Positions 48,659-62,392 of a DNA stretch of 64,000 bases are shown here, in pieces; the stretch's first letter is position 1, and each line of letters starts with the position of its first letter. This stretch comes from Dasyornis broadbenti (lineage: Eukaryota; Chordata; Aves; Passeriformes; Dasyornithidae), in the NCBI GenBank assembly GCA_013397935.1, contig VZRN01004715.1, forward strand, positions 734,870-798,869. Reading direction: 5' to 3'. The translations under genes were made by a program, and so were the position numbers. The notes beneath the pieces are model-generated. The model was given only the letters and a program-made list of their open reading frames with translations, ran no database searches and was not told where the DNA came from.

Positions 48659-51600
48659 ATGCTCAAAACATACTGTAAGAATTTGTGCCATTAGTTCTAA
48701 CTACACTGCAAATGCCAGAAAATATTGGTAATGTGTGTATATATCTTTAAGCTATAGTCTCACTTTGATGTCATATTTATCTCTGGAAAGGGTATATGAG
48801 CACCTGTGTATCTTACGGGAGGTAAAGGAAAGCCAGGTTACCAATTTGTGTTGGACCCCAGTCCATTATTTGACTACTATAAATAGGAATTACAGTGACA
48901 AAGACTAGCAGAGTAGTTGAGAGAAAAGACTCTCAGACAGGCACAAGAAATATGACACTTTATATTGTTATGCAGATGATTATGTTTAGATTTATCGCTA
49001 ATACAGAATCTAAATATTGCCAGTGCAGGATATATTATAAGCATATCTAGAGGGTTATAAGGAGGTTCAGCTGGAAACATATAGATTTACAGTCTTTGGT
49101 TTACCAGGGAAATCTTATGACCAGGTGGGAAAGCAGGATAACATACTGTACAAGCCTATAGGACACAATAATCTTAACTGCAGATTCGAAAGCTGAAATC
49201 AGAGTTACCTTAAAGGTATTAGCCTTAAAGTTTAGTTTACAACCTCAAGGTTACTACTTCACTCCAAATGAAATACTTCAAAAAGGTGAGCTGAGCAAAG
49301 TAGCTTAAATGAATAAATAAAACTCCACTCGTCTGTGGTGCAAATAAGCAGCCAGTGTTACATAAATAAGATGAGCTCCCTCCTGCCATGCCCAATACCA
49401 GATGATAGCTGTAAACAAAGCTGAGGAAGGGCTACTGGAAGAATAACCTAAGCAAAACACTAAAAACAATTTAGGAGTGAATAGTACCATGTGTACACCA
49501 CTAGTGATGACATGAATGACAGATACGAAAAGCTACCAAAAGGTTTGTCATAAGCTGACACTGACAGTTAGAAAACTGATGGAGACTTGAAAGTAGTCTT
49601 TTATACAACCAAAGAGAAGTACTGAAAAAAAAGAATGAGAATTTTTAGTGCAGGATGTGAAACACGCTACTTTGAAAATATTAAAAATCCAACTATCTCA
49701 GTGTGTGGTCCTCCAGTATATGAAATTAAGATTTGTTACAGTAAACACTATCTCTAGGAATGCACTAATTTGGGGTCATCACTAAAATACCATTGTTACA
49801 CAGAAAGAGGCTTACTCTACTAAGATTTTCTGCTGAGTATATATCTTCAAGGAAATTCTAGAAGACTATGATCCCTGCATGAGTTATTTCCCGTGGTAGC
49901 TTCAAACACTGTGATGGCATAGGTCATCACGCAATCACACTTCAAAGAGTAAAGGGATGTATGATAGCATAAATATCCCAAGAGCAATCTATGTTTATCA
50001 GAATCCTGTTTCAGTGAGGACCAAAGACTGAGGAGTAGGTAAGATCAATTAAAGGCACTTAGGAAAAGAAGCCAGAGGAAAAGTTAAGTTAGTTATGCTG
50101 GAAACTGCCTCAATGTTGTCTCAGAGCCTCTGAGGAGAACAGAGGTTAAAAACTGTGAATCACACACTCACTTGACTTAACAGGAGCAGCCCTAAAGGCA
50201 AAGTGAAAAAGTGATATGTGGTCTTATACTATGCTAACATGCTCTCCAAGGATGAGGAGTATTTTGACAAATGTGATCGAGTAAGACACTGGATTGTGCT
50301 AAAACCAGGCAGTATTTCTGTAAGACAACCCTACATCAGATTTCCCCCAATGACTCAGGTAGCTGTGCAAGTCATGGTGAGGTTTAATATGCTAGGGAAG
50401 TTTCACCTAGTAATCACCTTGGGCATCCTCAATTACAGTTGAAAGAAATGCCCAGTGGAGTGTTGTGGCTGTGAGAGCTTTAATTCGTAGAGAGTTCAAG
50501 AAAGCTTCCCACTTTCATACAGTAAATATCAGACACAGATATGTCCATAGTTGGGATTTGATCTCTGGCTATCGTTTTATTAAAGTAGCACCTAAATATC
50601 CAGGTAAAACTGCTTTGTCTGCTCCACTACAGATTGTCCCAAGGGTTTAGAATGTGCTTTCATTCATGAATAGTAGCAGTGGCATCTAATAAGATAATAA
50701 AGTTCAGTAAGAAAGATAATTATTTCCTTCTTTTTGAAGAAAGGGAAAAGAAAAAAGGAAAATGTTTAAAATTATCCAGTGCATTTTTTTTTTAAGGGCT
50801 ACAATTAAACTTGCAGGAAGCCTTCATTACCTTTCCAGTAAATATGATAGGTGCAAGCAGCTGAAATTTCAAGTCTAAAAACTGATTATTACAAACTACT
50901 GGAAAATCCCTATTAAGCTGGAGAAAATATTGCTGCTTGTAGGCGTGATGATTTGAGGTATCTCTAACAGTTTACTTTCTGGCTGATTTGTTGTAAAACA
51001 AGAGTGCTTCTTGCATTCACTTGGCTTTCAGACTTTTATTGCATATCTGTCCATCTAAGGCAGATATTATGGAAGTGTAACACACAACTAAGGAGATAAA
51101 TGGTTAAATCAGATCCTGGCCAAACAGTGTAGGAGAGTTTTGTTTTTTAGAAAGCTGGTTGGAACTTAAATAGAGGAAAGCCTACAGCAATACCACAAAG
51201 TGAGAGAGTCTGAAAAAAGGTCTGAGGAGAGCCTAAAAGAAGTAACAGCTGGGATCCCCTAGGAAAAGTTTTAATAGATGTTCAGAGATATTAGTTGTTT
51301 AACATAAACAGCTACATTTTCAGTGGAATGAGTTACATATCGTTATGATACCATGTGGCTAGTATGTTGTTGGCCTGGCTTCACTGCCTAGCATGATTAG
51401 ATAAAGTCTTAAGTCCACAGATTTAAGTTTAGAGATGGTTTTGGCTGGCATGAAGTAAGTTTTCTGAGTAATTTTCCTGGTAGCTGGTACAATGCTGTGT
51501 TTTGTCTTTAGCACAAGAACATTGATAACACACTGATGTTTTGATTGTTGCTAGGAAACATTTATCCTACGTCTAGGGCTTTTTCAATTTCCCATGCTCT

Positions 51601-54600
51601 GCTGGAGAGCAGATGCATCAGAAATGCAAACCAGGAGAGGCTACAGGAGACTACAGCAGCCAGCAGAAGCTGCAACTCCTCAAGAAAAGAACAACAAACA
51701 GCCTACCTGCACAAACACAGGAAAGAACGCAGCAAGGTGGAAGGAAACCCCAGACTAAAAATCACCATGGGACCAAGAGGCTTGTGCAAGGCACATGATT
51801 TGTTCACCTGCCTCTCATAAGAGTATAATTGCCCAGGTGCTTCTTTGTTCTGGTTTCCTTCTCCACATGAAGAAATTTTATATTTTTTTACCTTTTCACT
51901 CACGAATGACAAAGACTCCAAAAGTATTAAATGTTACCAATTCACCTTCTGACATCTCAAAATTATTATATGGTTGATTTTTGTGTTCTGGATTTTTTTT
52001 TCAATTGAAATAATAAACTGACTTGCCTTAATAGAAAGAAAAAGAGGATACATGGAAGCAGTTGATAACAAGGAACTCAGAATGCTGACTGTATGTATAA
52101 GAGAGAATTATAGACTATATCTGTAATGTTCCTTGCAAAGTAAACTCAGAAATTGATTCCCTGCTGAAAGATTTAGACAGTATAGTTCAAATCTTACTGA
52201 ACTTACTCCAAAATAGACTTGACTAGGCATCTCAAGCACAGATGATAACTTTCATATCACCATTGCTAGTAAAAACATCTGAGATAGATCTTAGAATACT
52301 GAAAAAGGTCAGAAATGTTTTGACTCAAGAAAGAATAAATTAAAAACTGTCCAGAAGCACAGCAGAAAGAAATAGTCACCTATTGTGACCCACACAGAAT
52401 AAAAAAGGTAAAAATTGGTAACTGGCTGTTCAGTCCCTTAACGAGTTCTCTAAACAAGGGATGAACTATAAAGTAAAAACCAGTGCTGTTGAATTTATTC
52501 AACACAGATAAGACAAATATAGGTCAAATATAAGACAGATAAAGGTCAAATGTAAAGAACTGCAGAGGACCCTTCTGACTAGGTGCTAAATAGGAGATGA
52601 AATTCAATGCACGTAAATTTAAAATTATTATAAAACAATCTGAACTTTATATATAAAATACATCATCACTTAGAAATATGATTTCAGAGTAGTAATTGAC
52701 AACATTACTAAACTGTCAGTTCTGTGCTCAACAGTGATCAGAAAATTAATCAGATATTAAGAAAAAAAGTACAAAAGTTTTGCAGTGAAATGAAGCATGG
52801 CCAGGTTACTGAATCAACCCATAACTCACCTCCAGTTTAATCATCATGGGTGAGTCTAGTCCCAGCAGAGATAGAATGGAAGCTTCTGTAAGAAAATCCA
52901 CTGCACAGAGTAGTTCTCTTCAGATACAGCAAGAGATAACCAAGGGGTATATGACGAAATAGACAAAGCCATGAACAGCAACCAGCATCACTATCTCTTG
53001 CAGCAAGGGAGTTGGGGATTATCAAATTAATCAAAGGCATACCTTATCATACAGTAAGTATCAATAAGTTAAGCTATTTCCTGAACACTGAGGGAAACCA
53101 TTAATGGTTTGGTCTTTTTTCCAAACCTTATTAAAGGAAACTGTTAGCTTTTATTGTAGCAAGCATTGCCATGAAAAACCTCCAGACACTAGTTTCAAGT
53201 TTGGACTTTTCAAAGTCTGAAAGACACATAAGAGTAGCATGTAAGTTCATAGTTGAGGTAACACATACAAGTTTTCTTGAAAAATAAATTGCATTTGCAT
53301 AATAATTGGTAAGATTCATGAAAACTGAGATAACCTTGAAACTCTACAATGCCTTTGGAAGGTAATTTATCTCACCAAGGCCTGAACACTTACCTAAAGA
53401 TGGGAAGGACAAACTATTCTTCAACAAGGTGATTAGGGAAGAGAGCTTAGATGACAAGCCTTAGTTCTCAACTGCTTGTGGTAGGTATGATAAATGCTGG
53501 CCTAAATCAAAAGTCTAAAGAAAATAAAGTATAAAGCAGAGCTGCACAGGAGTGGCTCATGGCGGGATATTTTGAAAGATATTTATTTCCTTAATATATA
53601 TTTCCTCTATGATAAATTACTGTGCCTACAAGCCTGGTAAGCTTTATTTCATACAGCAACACAAAGTTCACCAGACATTTGGGCTTAAAAAGGTGCTTCC
53701 ATGGGTGGAAAATGTACTTTATAGCAATGTTGCAAATTCAGTCCACACCTATAGTGACACTCATACACAGCTGCAGAAAAAAAGAAGCAGAAAGACTGTG
53801 ATAGACAGCTGCTGTTGCGGTCCATATCCTTCTGCCAATAAGCTTAACTTCCCAAAAGGCATGAAGAACAGTAGTAAACAAGAAATAGAAACAGGCCCTG
53901 GGCTGATTGTATTGTTCTCTGTACAAGCGTATGAGCAAATATGACAAGAATGTAAACAGAAGTTCATTAGATAGCTCATAGCATTTGAAGAACTTCCATT
54001 ATTCTATAGAAATTGATCCCACTGGATTAAAAAGACATAATTAACCATCTGCAATTTGGATGTTAGAAGCAGAACCACATGAAGACCTGATGTTCATTAA
54101 GACAAACGGGTACTATTGTTTACTTTCTAACTCACTGTTTTAAGACCTGCTAGTTAATAGGTGTTTTCATTAAAAATACTAAACTTAAAAAAAAAAACAA
54201 AACACACACACCCCAAGAAAAAAACATGGGGAAAAAAACCCTCTACAACGACAGAAAACAAGCTGCTTATCTATCTTTCAATGTCTTGCAATACATACAT
54301 GTTGGCAATATATTTATTGCATGAGGAATATTCCTTTTCAACTTTTTTTTTTATAATAATGAAGGACTAGTAGTTCAGCCTCTATTAATATTAAAATGAT
54401 ATTAAAGTCCACATCTGTGGGGTAAAAATTCTAAAACTCAAACCAAGTGACTAGGAAAATTCACATTCAGTAAGTGCAAGGGAAAGATAAAAAAATTTTT
54501 AAGTGTTGTGTCTGACACAGGTCTCTCTGACAGGTCTAGGCATAAAGCATGTAAAATCTAAAAGCTGCTGGAGTATAGCTAAATGCTGTTATCCAAGCTG

Positions 54601-57600
54601 TCATAACTGTATTGCAGTTTAAAGATATTTCTTGACAAGAAAATTGAGAAAGCTGTCTGGCTAGTAAATCAAACCTTCTTCCTCTTTTAGTGGCCGATGA
54701 ACAGATGCAGTTTAGGTCACAGATGGTGTTTTTCACCTTTTGGTCTCCATGCACATTTTCAACACAAGTACTTGCTTTCTTTATCACTAGGAGTGAAAAT
54801 TACCACTATCCAAAAACCACTGTTAATTTCAGAAGGTAAAAAGCTGCTGAGCAGATAAGGTTCGGAAGTGCAGAGTGTTTTTTAATGATCTCGTAATTTA
54901 AGATGGTAGTGCATTTTACTGTGGAATATGTTATTATGTGATTATATTCCCTCAGAGAGACTTTAGAGAAGCAGAAATACCATCAAAAACAAAAGGTATA
55001 TTGAGATGAATGCAAGAAAAAAAAGAAAAAGGCAGAATATGTAAGCATTTGTTGGTTCAAGAGTCTAAGTTAAAGCTTCCAAGTGGGTTCAACACTTCAC
55101 TTATAGTGGCCACTTATTTCTCTCATTTCGTTTACAACCCACAAGACTGTTGAGCTTGTCTCCTGTGCAAGAGGCCTCTGCTTAGAACAGGAGTCTGTCA
55201 GAAGTGTCAGCAGCGGCTGCACTGGCCAGCATCCTCTCCTGGACAGGTGCCTGATGTGCCTTTCAGGCAGGGTCCCTTCAAACAGGGCAGCACAGAACCA
55301 ACATCAAACTCTAAAGGTTGTCTTTGGTCTCCTGAATGTGTCTTTTAAAAGATTTAAAATTCTGGACTTACTATTACTGTGGCACTGGTTTCATAAAAGT
55401 GTGCCTCCAGAATGCTTAACTTAAAGGGATTTGCCACTTTTTCCTTTTTTTTTAACTTTTCCAGATCAATGCCCACTGGTGAAGTTGAATAAATTCATTT
55501 TCATTCTTATTGCAAAGAGTAACTGTTTGAGAACAGGTTATTTAAACCAAATGATGTTTAGGAAAAACTTTGAACAAGGTATCAATGAAAAAGTGTATAA
55601 AGGAACCTTGAGAAAACCAGAAGTCCATAGCTATATATGAGACCTGTAGGATTCTGTAACAGTCTGTGGAAGCAAATGCTTAATTATTCCAAAAGTGATC
55701 TCAGAGTCAGGGGAGCTCAACAAGTTTATGAAAAGATTCTTCGTTAACAGCTGACTGAGTTCAGTGACTTGACAAGCAGTTTCTGAACCTGTACTCCTTT
55801 AAGAGAGAAAAGCTTGCTAGACAAAATGCCAATTTAAATATAAACAAATCTAGAACAAATTTCATTAACTAAGCATCTCATTCTATGTAAGGAATTAATT
55901 AAAACTATTTTCATTTAAAATAATTTCAGTAAGGCGGAAGATCTTGTGAAACAAGGGGAAGATAAAGATCACTGATGAGCTATCAGGTGCAGCTTACTCC
56001 CAATTCAAAATTATAAAGGGATGAAATAAGAAGACAAATCTAAGTATTCATTTTACCAGACTGAAAGATATACGCTGTTGAAAACACTCTTGGTTCTGAT
56101 TTTTCTTTATGTAGTAGCTTATGAGCATTCAAATTTTAACTAAAATTGTAAATTTTAGTCTGTATTTGTATTCTGTAAATTTCCATGGAAAATGGGAGTG
56201 TTCTTCTGAACACAGAGAAAATTACTTCGTCAAATGTTTTGTTCATCATCGTTCAAATAGCCAATACTTGGACTGTAAGTAGTTTTAAGTACAAGGAGTG
56301 AATACGCTGTGGCAGAAGTGGGAAACTTTTTGATTAGTCTGGAAGATGAAAGGATGAACTCTGTCAAGAATTCTCTTCTTAGTTTTACCACCAATATCCC
56401 GCATGAATTCTTGACCAAATGCTCCAGAATTTTATAGTCAAACCTTTAATTACTACAGACCGGATCCCTAGAAACATTTAATTACCGAACTCATGTATGC
56501 AGACAGATTACTTCATTCTAGTCTTTGCAGAATTAGAAACTCGGAATTTACTTCCAGATCTTCAAAGAACTTTTGACACCTAATTTGCATTAAAATCAAT
56601 TAATAGCACCAAGACTAAAATAAGTAGTTGCTTACTGGCAAATTTGAGTTAAATCCTAAAGCACAAACTCAGATATTTTAAAAATCTAAATAAATTAAGG
56701 CATTAGAATAATTTTAAAAAATACTAAAAAAAAAATTAATTTCCAGTGCCCTAAAGAGTAGTAAAGAAAATTATATATGCAGTACTATCATAAATAGGGA
56801 TTATTTCAGGGTCAATATACAAATAAAATTTATGTTGTGGGGGTTCCATTAATTATTTTTCTTTTTTTTTTCCTGAATGACATATTCATTGACTTAGAAG
56901 CAAATGTTTCAATAAATCTGAAGGTTAATATTCAAAACACTATACAGTTATACATTTCCATCTTGTGGAATCAAGCGGTCTCTAAACAACGGCTTGAAAA
57001 GAAAATGGGGGTGTATGAAGGGCGTTAAATGAACATGAACCTAAAAAATTCTTCATTTATGACACTCATATAAAGGTCAAATTAGGAGAAATATTGGTCC
57101 AAAAATAAAGTTCCCAGTTAAAAAAACGTTCTAGAAAAATAATCAATTCCCAAAAGTTGTGATAACACTTCCAGAGAATTCAAAGGATCTAAACTAAAGA
57201 ACATAGTCACAACAAAGTCACAAAAGGAACCCCTCAAAGAAAATAAAATCAACAAAAGAGACAAAAATCTAGCTCTCTTAGCTTTCATGGAAGCTGGGGA
57301 ATTTGCAGAGGACTTTCTCTGACTCCATTCAACAGGCATTTAGTGTCTATTTCTCTCAATGCAATGCTCAGAAAGCCATTCAAGGAGCAAGTAAAGGACA
57401 CAGACTACAAATAGGCCTATGGGTACATGGAAGAGCTTTCTTTTGGAGAGAGTACAGTAAGAAGAGTGTAAGTAGTGCCCTTTTTTACAAAATCATCATT
57501 CTGGAAGCATATAACAAGCGCAGAATCCAGATGATAAGGAGGGCATTTGATTCATATGGCAGACTTGGAAACACAGGGCAAAGAAACTTCCAAAATCAGC

Positions 57601-60600
57601 AAGGTCACATCTTTCTCAGCGGTGGTCACAGAAATTCTCTCTACCCTTCAATTTAGCAGAAACCCCACAAATTTTAAAAGAGAATGAAGAAGCCTTCACA
57701 ATGAAGAAATCATTTTGTTTCATGATTGACCCTTTTCAGATAATCATTTGAGATGCAAACAGTTGCAAAGGCACAAAAGGAACACTTCGTAGAGATCTTG
57801 AAGTTCTTCAGTTTCCTGAAGCTATGGATTATGGCAGAGCCTAGAGACATGCAAACACACACACACTTTCTTCAGTTCTGAATTTCCCCAATGAGAAATT
57901 CAATAAAAGAATTCTGTTTTATAAGGGGCACAGTGCAGAAATAATTTTGACCTTAAAATGCCTTGGACAAGAGTCATCAGAGGAAAATAAGTCTAACACA
58001 ATATTTTTAGGCTGCCAGTAATAAATGGTTTTTCCTCTGGCAATGTAGATATACCTGAGCTGTCAGGCTCCTCGAAAAATACCACCTCAGTCACTGCCAA
58101 ACTCTTGTCATTTCAAATGATTGCTGAGTTTGGTTGGTTGAAGTCTCATTTCAGTTAATTTCCTCTACAGGAAAGTACACGAGGCTCTTGTCAGTAACGA
58201 TCTAGTTATTCCCTGACACAAAAAGTACATAATTTACCAATGATAATCACAAATACGCAAAAGATACATTTTATTTTGAGAGGAGAAACATCTCTTTGTC
58301 TCTAGTTTGAGTCTTCTGCATTACTTCTGAGTATGTATGATTTTTTAAAGGCAAAATGCAATCTTTTCTTTTTCTGCTAATTTACCAACCGTCTAATGAA
58401 ACATTTAAATATATTACTTACAGATGGTTACAGTGGGGTTTCCTTTCCATTGTAATACATTCCAATGCAGTACTTTATTTTTCTAATATACTCTAGCAAT
58501 TCACAAAACTGTGAGACATTTAAATACGGGTTATAATACAAAGTGTCCTAGTTGCTTCATCATAAATAAACCAGCAGAGTACAGATTTTCTGCAGGAGAC
58601 TTCAATAAGGGTTAAGAATTAACTACACACAATATGCTTTGTAGAATCTTGCATAAGAAAATACACCCAAAAAATTCAGCTAGAAATTGGATCCTAGTTC
58701 CTCAGTTTCCAGGGTTCCTTTCTGCAATTCCATCTTCAATCACAGACAACGAAGTCAGATTTCACAAGTTTCTCTTGCACCATTCTATTTCTCCCTTAGT
58801 TTTCTTTTCTCAAGCATTGGAAAGCATCATATGTTTTACAAGGTTAACTGCTCAAATTAAAATGGAAACTGTTTCTAAATCTGTTCATTTCAATACATGC
58901 TATTTTTAGAGTATTTTAGCTGACCTTAAGGATCTTTCTTCACCTTGCTTTAAGTAGGTGTAGCAGGATACCATAAATCATACAACGGTATAAAACTCTA
59001 ACATTTGCTGTAAGTTAGAACTATGATTTTCTTCATACTACTTTGTAGGAAGGAATTTTACAATTGACTTCATGATAATTGAGTTTAAAAAGCAGAATGC
59101 AATTTAATGGAATTTAAAATGCTGCACTTACTGGAATACTTTATTCGTCACAAGATCTAGGGGTTTAGAATTGACTAATAGACAGTGATGATGATAAATC
59201 AATGTAGCAGAGTTAATTTCTTAGAGTTGTATTGGATTTAGTCACTCAACCCTCAGATTAATGGAATTGCATGGCCAAATTCCTCTGCTACTGGGAGAAT
59301 TTAGGGATAAGGGACCTTAACTACTTTTTTTTTTTTTTTTTTAAGAAAGAGATTTTCTAATGGTAGTGAAAAAAATAAACCTGTGTATGTCATAGCAGTT
59401 TAATTCATCATCTTCCTTGTCCCCAAAATTTCTATTAAGATCACAGTTTATAATGTTCCAGGCACAGAATTAATTGCCTTTATTGGACAATCTAAAAGCA
59501 TATGTGCCTAGTTAGTGTATGAACTTCAGCATACATCTAGAGAGGAGCTGTAAACAATAAACTAGCTGCTTCCCTAAAAAAAAAAATTCCCAAGAATTCT
59601 CAAGGTAAAAGCAGTTCAAGCACTTCAAAAACTAAGAAAAACATTTTTTTGCCACTAGTAACAATATTTTAATTTTTGTCTCGTGTGTAGTTTACATTAG
59701 TGAATCAAAAAAATTATCATTTTGTATCTTGCTGCTATTTAGAGTAAAAACAGGGGAAACTGAATTAAAATGGAGCCATAACATTTAATCATGGTTTTTC
59801 TTAAATTCCCTGTGTGTAGAAATGTATACACCTATCTGCTTTATATTCCAAGTTTACATTTTTCTCTCTAATTAGAACAATGAATCCCAGCAGTCAGTTG
59901 CACTGTCAGAGCTACTTATGCTTTATGTAATTCCATTTATATTGCTTAAAGACTTTCATAATAGAACTCTGACCAATCCAAAATTATCCCTTGCTCCATG
60001 CCCTTTCAGTACTAACCCAAATCTACATGACCTTTGCCTAGCCAGAGCAGCAGGTGAACACCTGGAAAGTTCTGCCGAGTACAATTCAGTGGTATTCTTT
60101 TGGGGGTTACCTATTTAAAAAGTGAAACGTAAGCATGTATAATATCCCCCTTCCATGGACACCTACAAGAGCCATGGTAGCTGCTTTATCTGAAGAAGAA
60201 ATCCACATGGGTGTTTTGCTCATTTGAGGTCTCTAGGCACACCTCCACTGTGTGAAATGCATTTTATGCAGCCACCTGTACCCAGTGGGAATCATTTCTG
60301 TGTTAAAAGAACTGTAATATCTCAGGTCTTCAAGTCTCGCATACATTGTTACATGGGAGGTTTGTATTATATTTTTGTTTAATAGACACAAACTTAACTA
60401 CAATGGATTTGTTAGTAGTGGTATAATTATACCTTTTTGTAAGCATGCCTACAAACTTCATATTAAAACATTCCAGGAATGTACTTTTTCATGTACTTTA
60501 TAAATTAATAGAGCCAGAAACATTTCTACATTATAATGGAAAATGTATCTGTGCCATAATCCTGAAACTGAGTTTTGCTGGTCAAGGTTTCCTCCTCCTA

Positions 60601-60629
60601 TCCTAATTTAAAGTACTGTAAAAAACAAA
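48659..60629. other. Long unique AT-rich noncoding stretch
   Basis: I recognise no repeat family or gene in about 12 kb. The longest frames (111 codons at 53609-53944, 117 at 57303-57656) have no domain and are near the length expected by chance in this composition. A GC-richer patch lies at about 55150-55300. An AT-rich 9-bp hairpin occurs at 56138-56158 (ACTAAAATT, loop GTA, AATTTTAGT). A poly-T run lies at 59327-59342. Confidence 0.55.
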
Positions 60630-60970
60630 AGTAAATAATCGAGCACATGTACCAAACACCCTTTAACTTCAGATGCTGCCAGGCAAAATTCTATGTCATT
60701 TGTATTTCTATTACTTCATCCCTAAGCTTTATACTGGAATCTGCATTCCTTCATATTTGACAGGCAGATTATAAAGACGGCTGTCTGCCTCCAGCACTTT
60801 TTAAATGCCTCCAGTAATGATTTAATTACCTTTATTCCTTCTCTTCTCTTTGGGTTCATTGCCTGGAAGAGCAGCCTTAGTAATCAATGTTTTAAAATGA
60901 ACCATCAGCTTCCATTATGAGAAATTCTTATGACTGCACCAGTGTTAGCATAATCTTGAACACTAGTTTG
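60630..60970. other. Candidate conserved noncoding block
   Basis: This repeat-free stretch has balanced composition and several binding-site-like words: TTTGACAGGCAGATTATAAA (MEIS/TGIF-like TGACAG), AATGATTTAATTACC (homeodomain-like) and TAGTAATCAATG. AGGCAGA and TCTGCCT form a 7-bp inverted repeat around 60764-60792. The resemblance to conserved enhancers is subjective and untested. Confidence 0.25.
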
Positions 60971-61880
60971 CAAGAAAATGCTGCAATAGATACAAGAAAT
61001 TAATATGCCTTCCTACTCTATTAAGAAACATAAAGTTCAAATATCATATTTCACCCATATCTGTTCAGGAAATGAGAAGCATCCGTGGGTCACACCAGTG
61101 TGTAATTGTGCACAGGATCCATTATAATTCTCCAACAGACAAATCTTAATAAAACACACACTATCATTCAAGCGTTGCCATGTCCCCTGTCCATGACGTT
61201 CCTGGAGTTCAACTAGCCTTGCCACATTACATTCCTGCTTCCAAGAATATTTCATTCCAGCTCAATAGTTATTTAGGAGGGGAAAAAATAATAGTTTATA
61301 AATAATCCCTTACTAAAAACACCCAATGTGGTTGAAGTTCTTTTCTTCTAGGCGGTATGGAAAAAAAATTCCTTTAAAAATAGAGTAGATTACACATAAT
61401 GGGCTTTTTTCTGCCTTTTTGTGCCCATCAGCCAAAGAGGGACTGCAGTTTGTTGAAGTAGGCTGGTTAATGTTCTTCTATTATTAAAAGAAGCATAACA
61501 GTCTGATTATATATTGGGGAAAAAAACCCACAGGAATCTTTGCTATAATTTTCAAAGTGGAAGCTCAGTAACTGCTGGATTTCATCATTACTACAGCTGC
61601 TAACACTGAAAATTTATTTAAGTTGCATATGAGGATGAATTGATGCAGTACCTGTTACCAATACAGAAGAGCCTTTCAGATTCCAGGATAGATGTGAAGC
61701 ATTTTGAAAATTCTATTCCTTGGCAAGAATAAATTTTCACCTGAATCAGGACTGGCAGCTGTAATTCTTTTTCCTCAAAGGCACAAGCAGTGGCACAGGC
61801 TTCCTGAAGCAAGGATGAAGTGAAATGGACATTATGCATATTATAAGAAAATTTGCATGGGGAAACTCATTTTATCTTTT
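60971..61880. other. Unique AT-rich noncoding DNA
   Basis: Nothing identifiable is seen here. Frames of 72-73 codons have no domain. Confidence 0.6.
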
Positions 61881-62392
61881 TGTCTACATTGTTTCCAGCC
61901 AGGACAGGGTTAATTGTTTTCCAGTAGCTGGGACCAGGACCCTAATGTTATTCGATACCACTTCATGTAATTGCCAGGGGTCATAGAAAAGGACTTTCTC
62001 TCCCTCTTCCAAGAAGGAGAATGTTCCCTCTTGTCAAAAAAATGGGGCAGAGTGGGGGAGTCATCCCATACAATTCATTGCTCTGGTTGCCCCAGAATGT
62101 GCTGAGCATTTTTGCATGTGAATCACTTTCTCTTGTACACTTTTGTTATTAATATTGCTGTTGGTACTGTTTGTTTTCTTATCTCATTGCTGTTTTCAGT
62201 CAATTGTTCTTATCTCAACTCGCGTTCTTCACGGTTTTTGCCTCCAATTCACAACTCCATCCCACCACAGCAGGAAGGGGGAGGGCAAGGGGGAGAGAGA
62301 GAGAGAGGAGAGAGAGATAGAGAGATAGCAACATTCAGTGTGGGAGACTGCGGTAGCACTGAACTGGGCAACACCACCCCTAAATCACAACC
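61881..62392 (+). mobile_element. Near-complete avian ERV LTR, ERVL-like
   Basis: The element begins TGTCTACATTGTTTCC and contains CAGCCAGGACAGGGTTAA (61896-61913), 'cagtagctggga', 'ataccacttcat' and AATTGTTCTTATCTCAAC (62202-62219), the same words and order as the copy at 10945-11290. Unlike that copy it keeps a 3' part with a GA-rich run and an end reading 'cctaaatcacaac', close to the expected 'ttaaaccacaaca' terminus. No clear target-site duplication or retroviral gene is visible beside it, so it is scored as a degraded solo LTR. Confidence 0.7.
62292..62329. repeat. GA-rich microsatellite within the LTR
   Basis: An impure (GA)n run with GGAG and GATA interruptions lies in the 3' part of the LTR, where related copies are also purine-rich. 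Confidence 0.85.

Noticed and set aside
48131..48691. 186-codon minus-strand open frame, the longest in the window
   Set aside because: It lies almost entirely antisense within the solo LTR at 47800-48658, is driven by GC-rich composition and has no protein domain.
57303..57656. 117-codon plus-strand frame in unique DNA
   Set aside because: No domain is recognised, and the length is compatible with chance given the number of frames in 64 kb of this composition.
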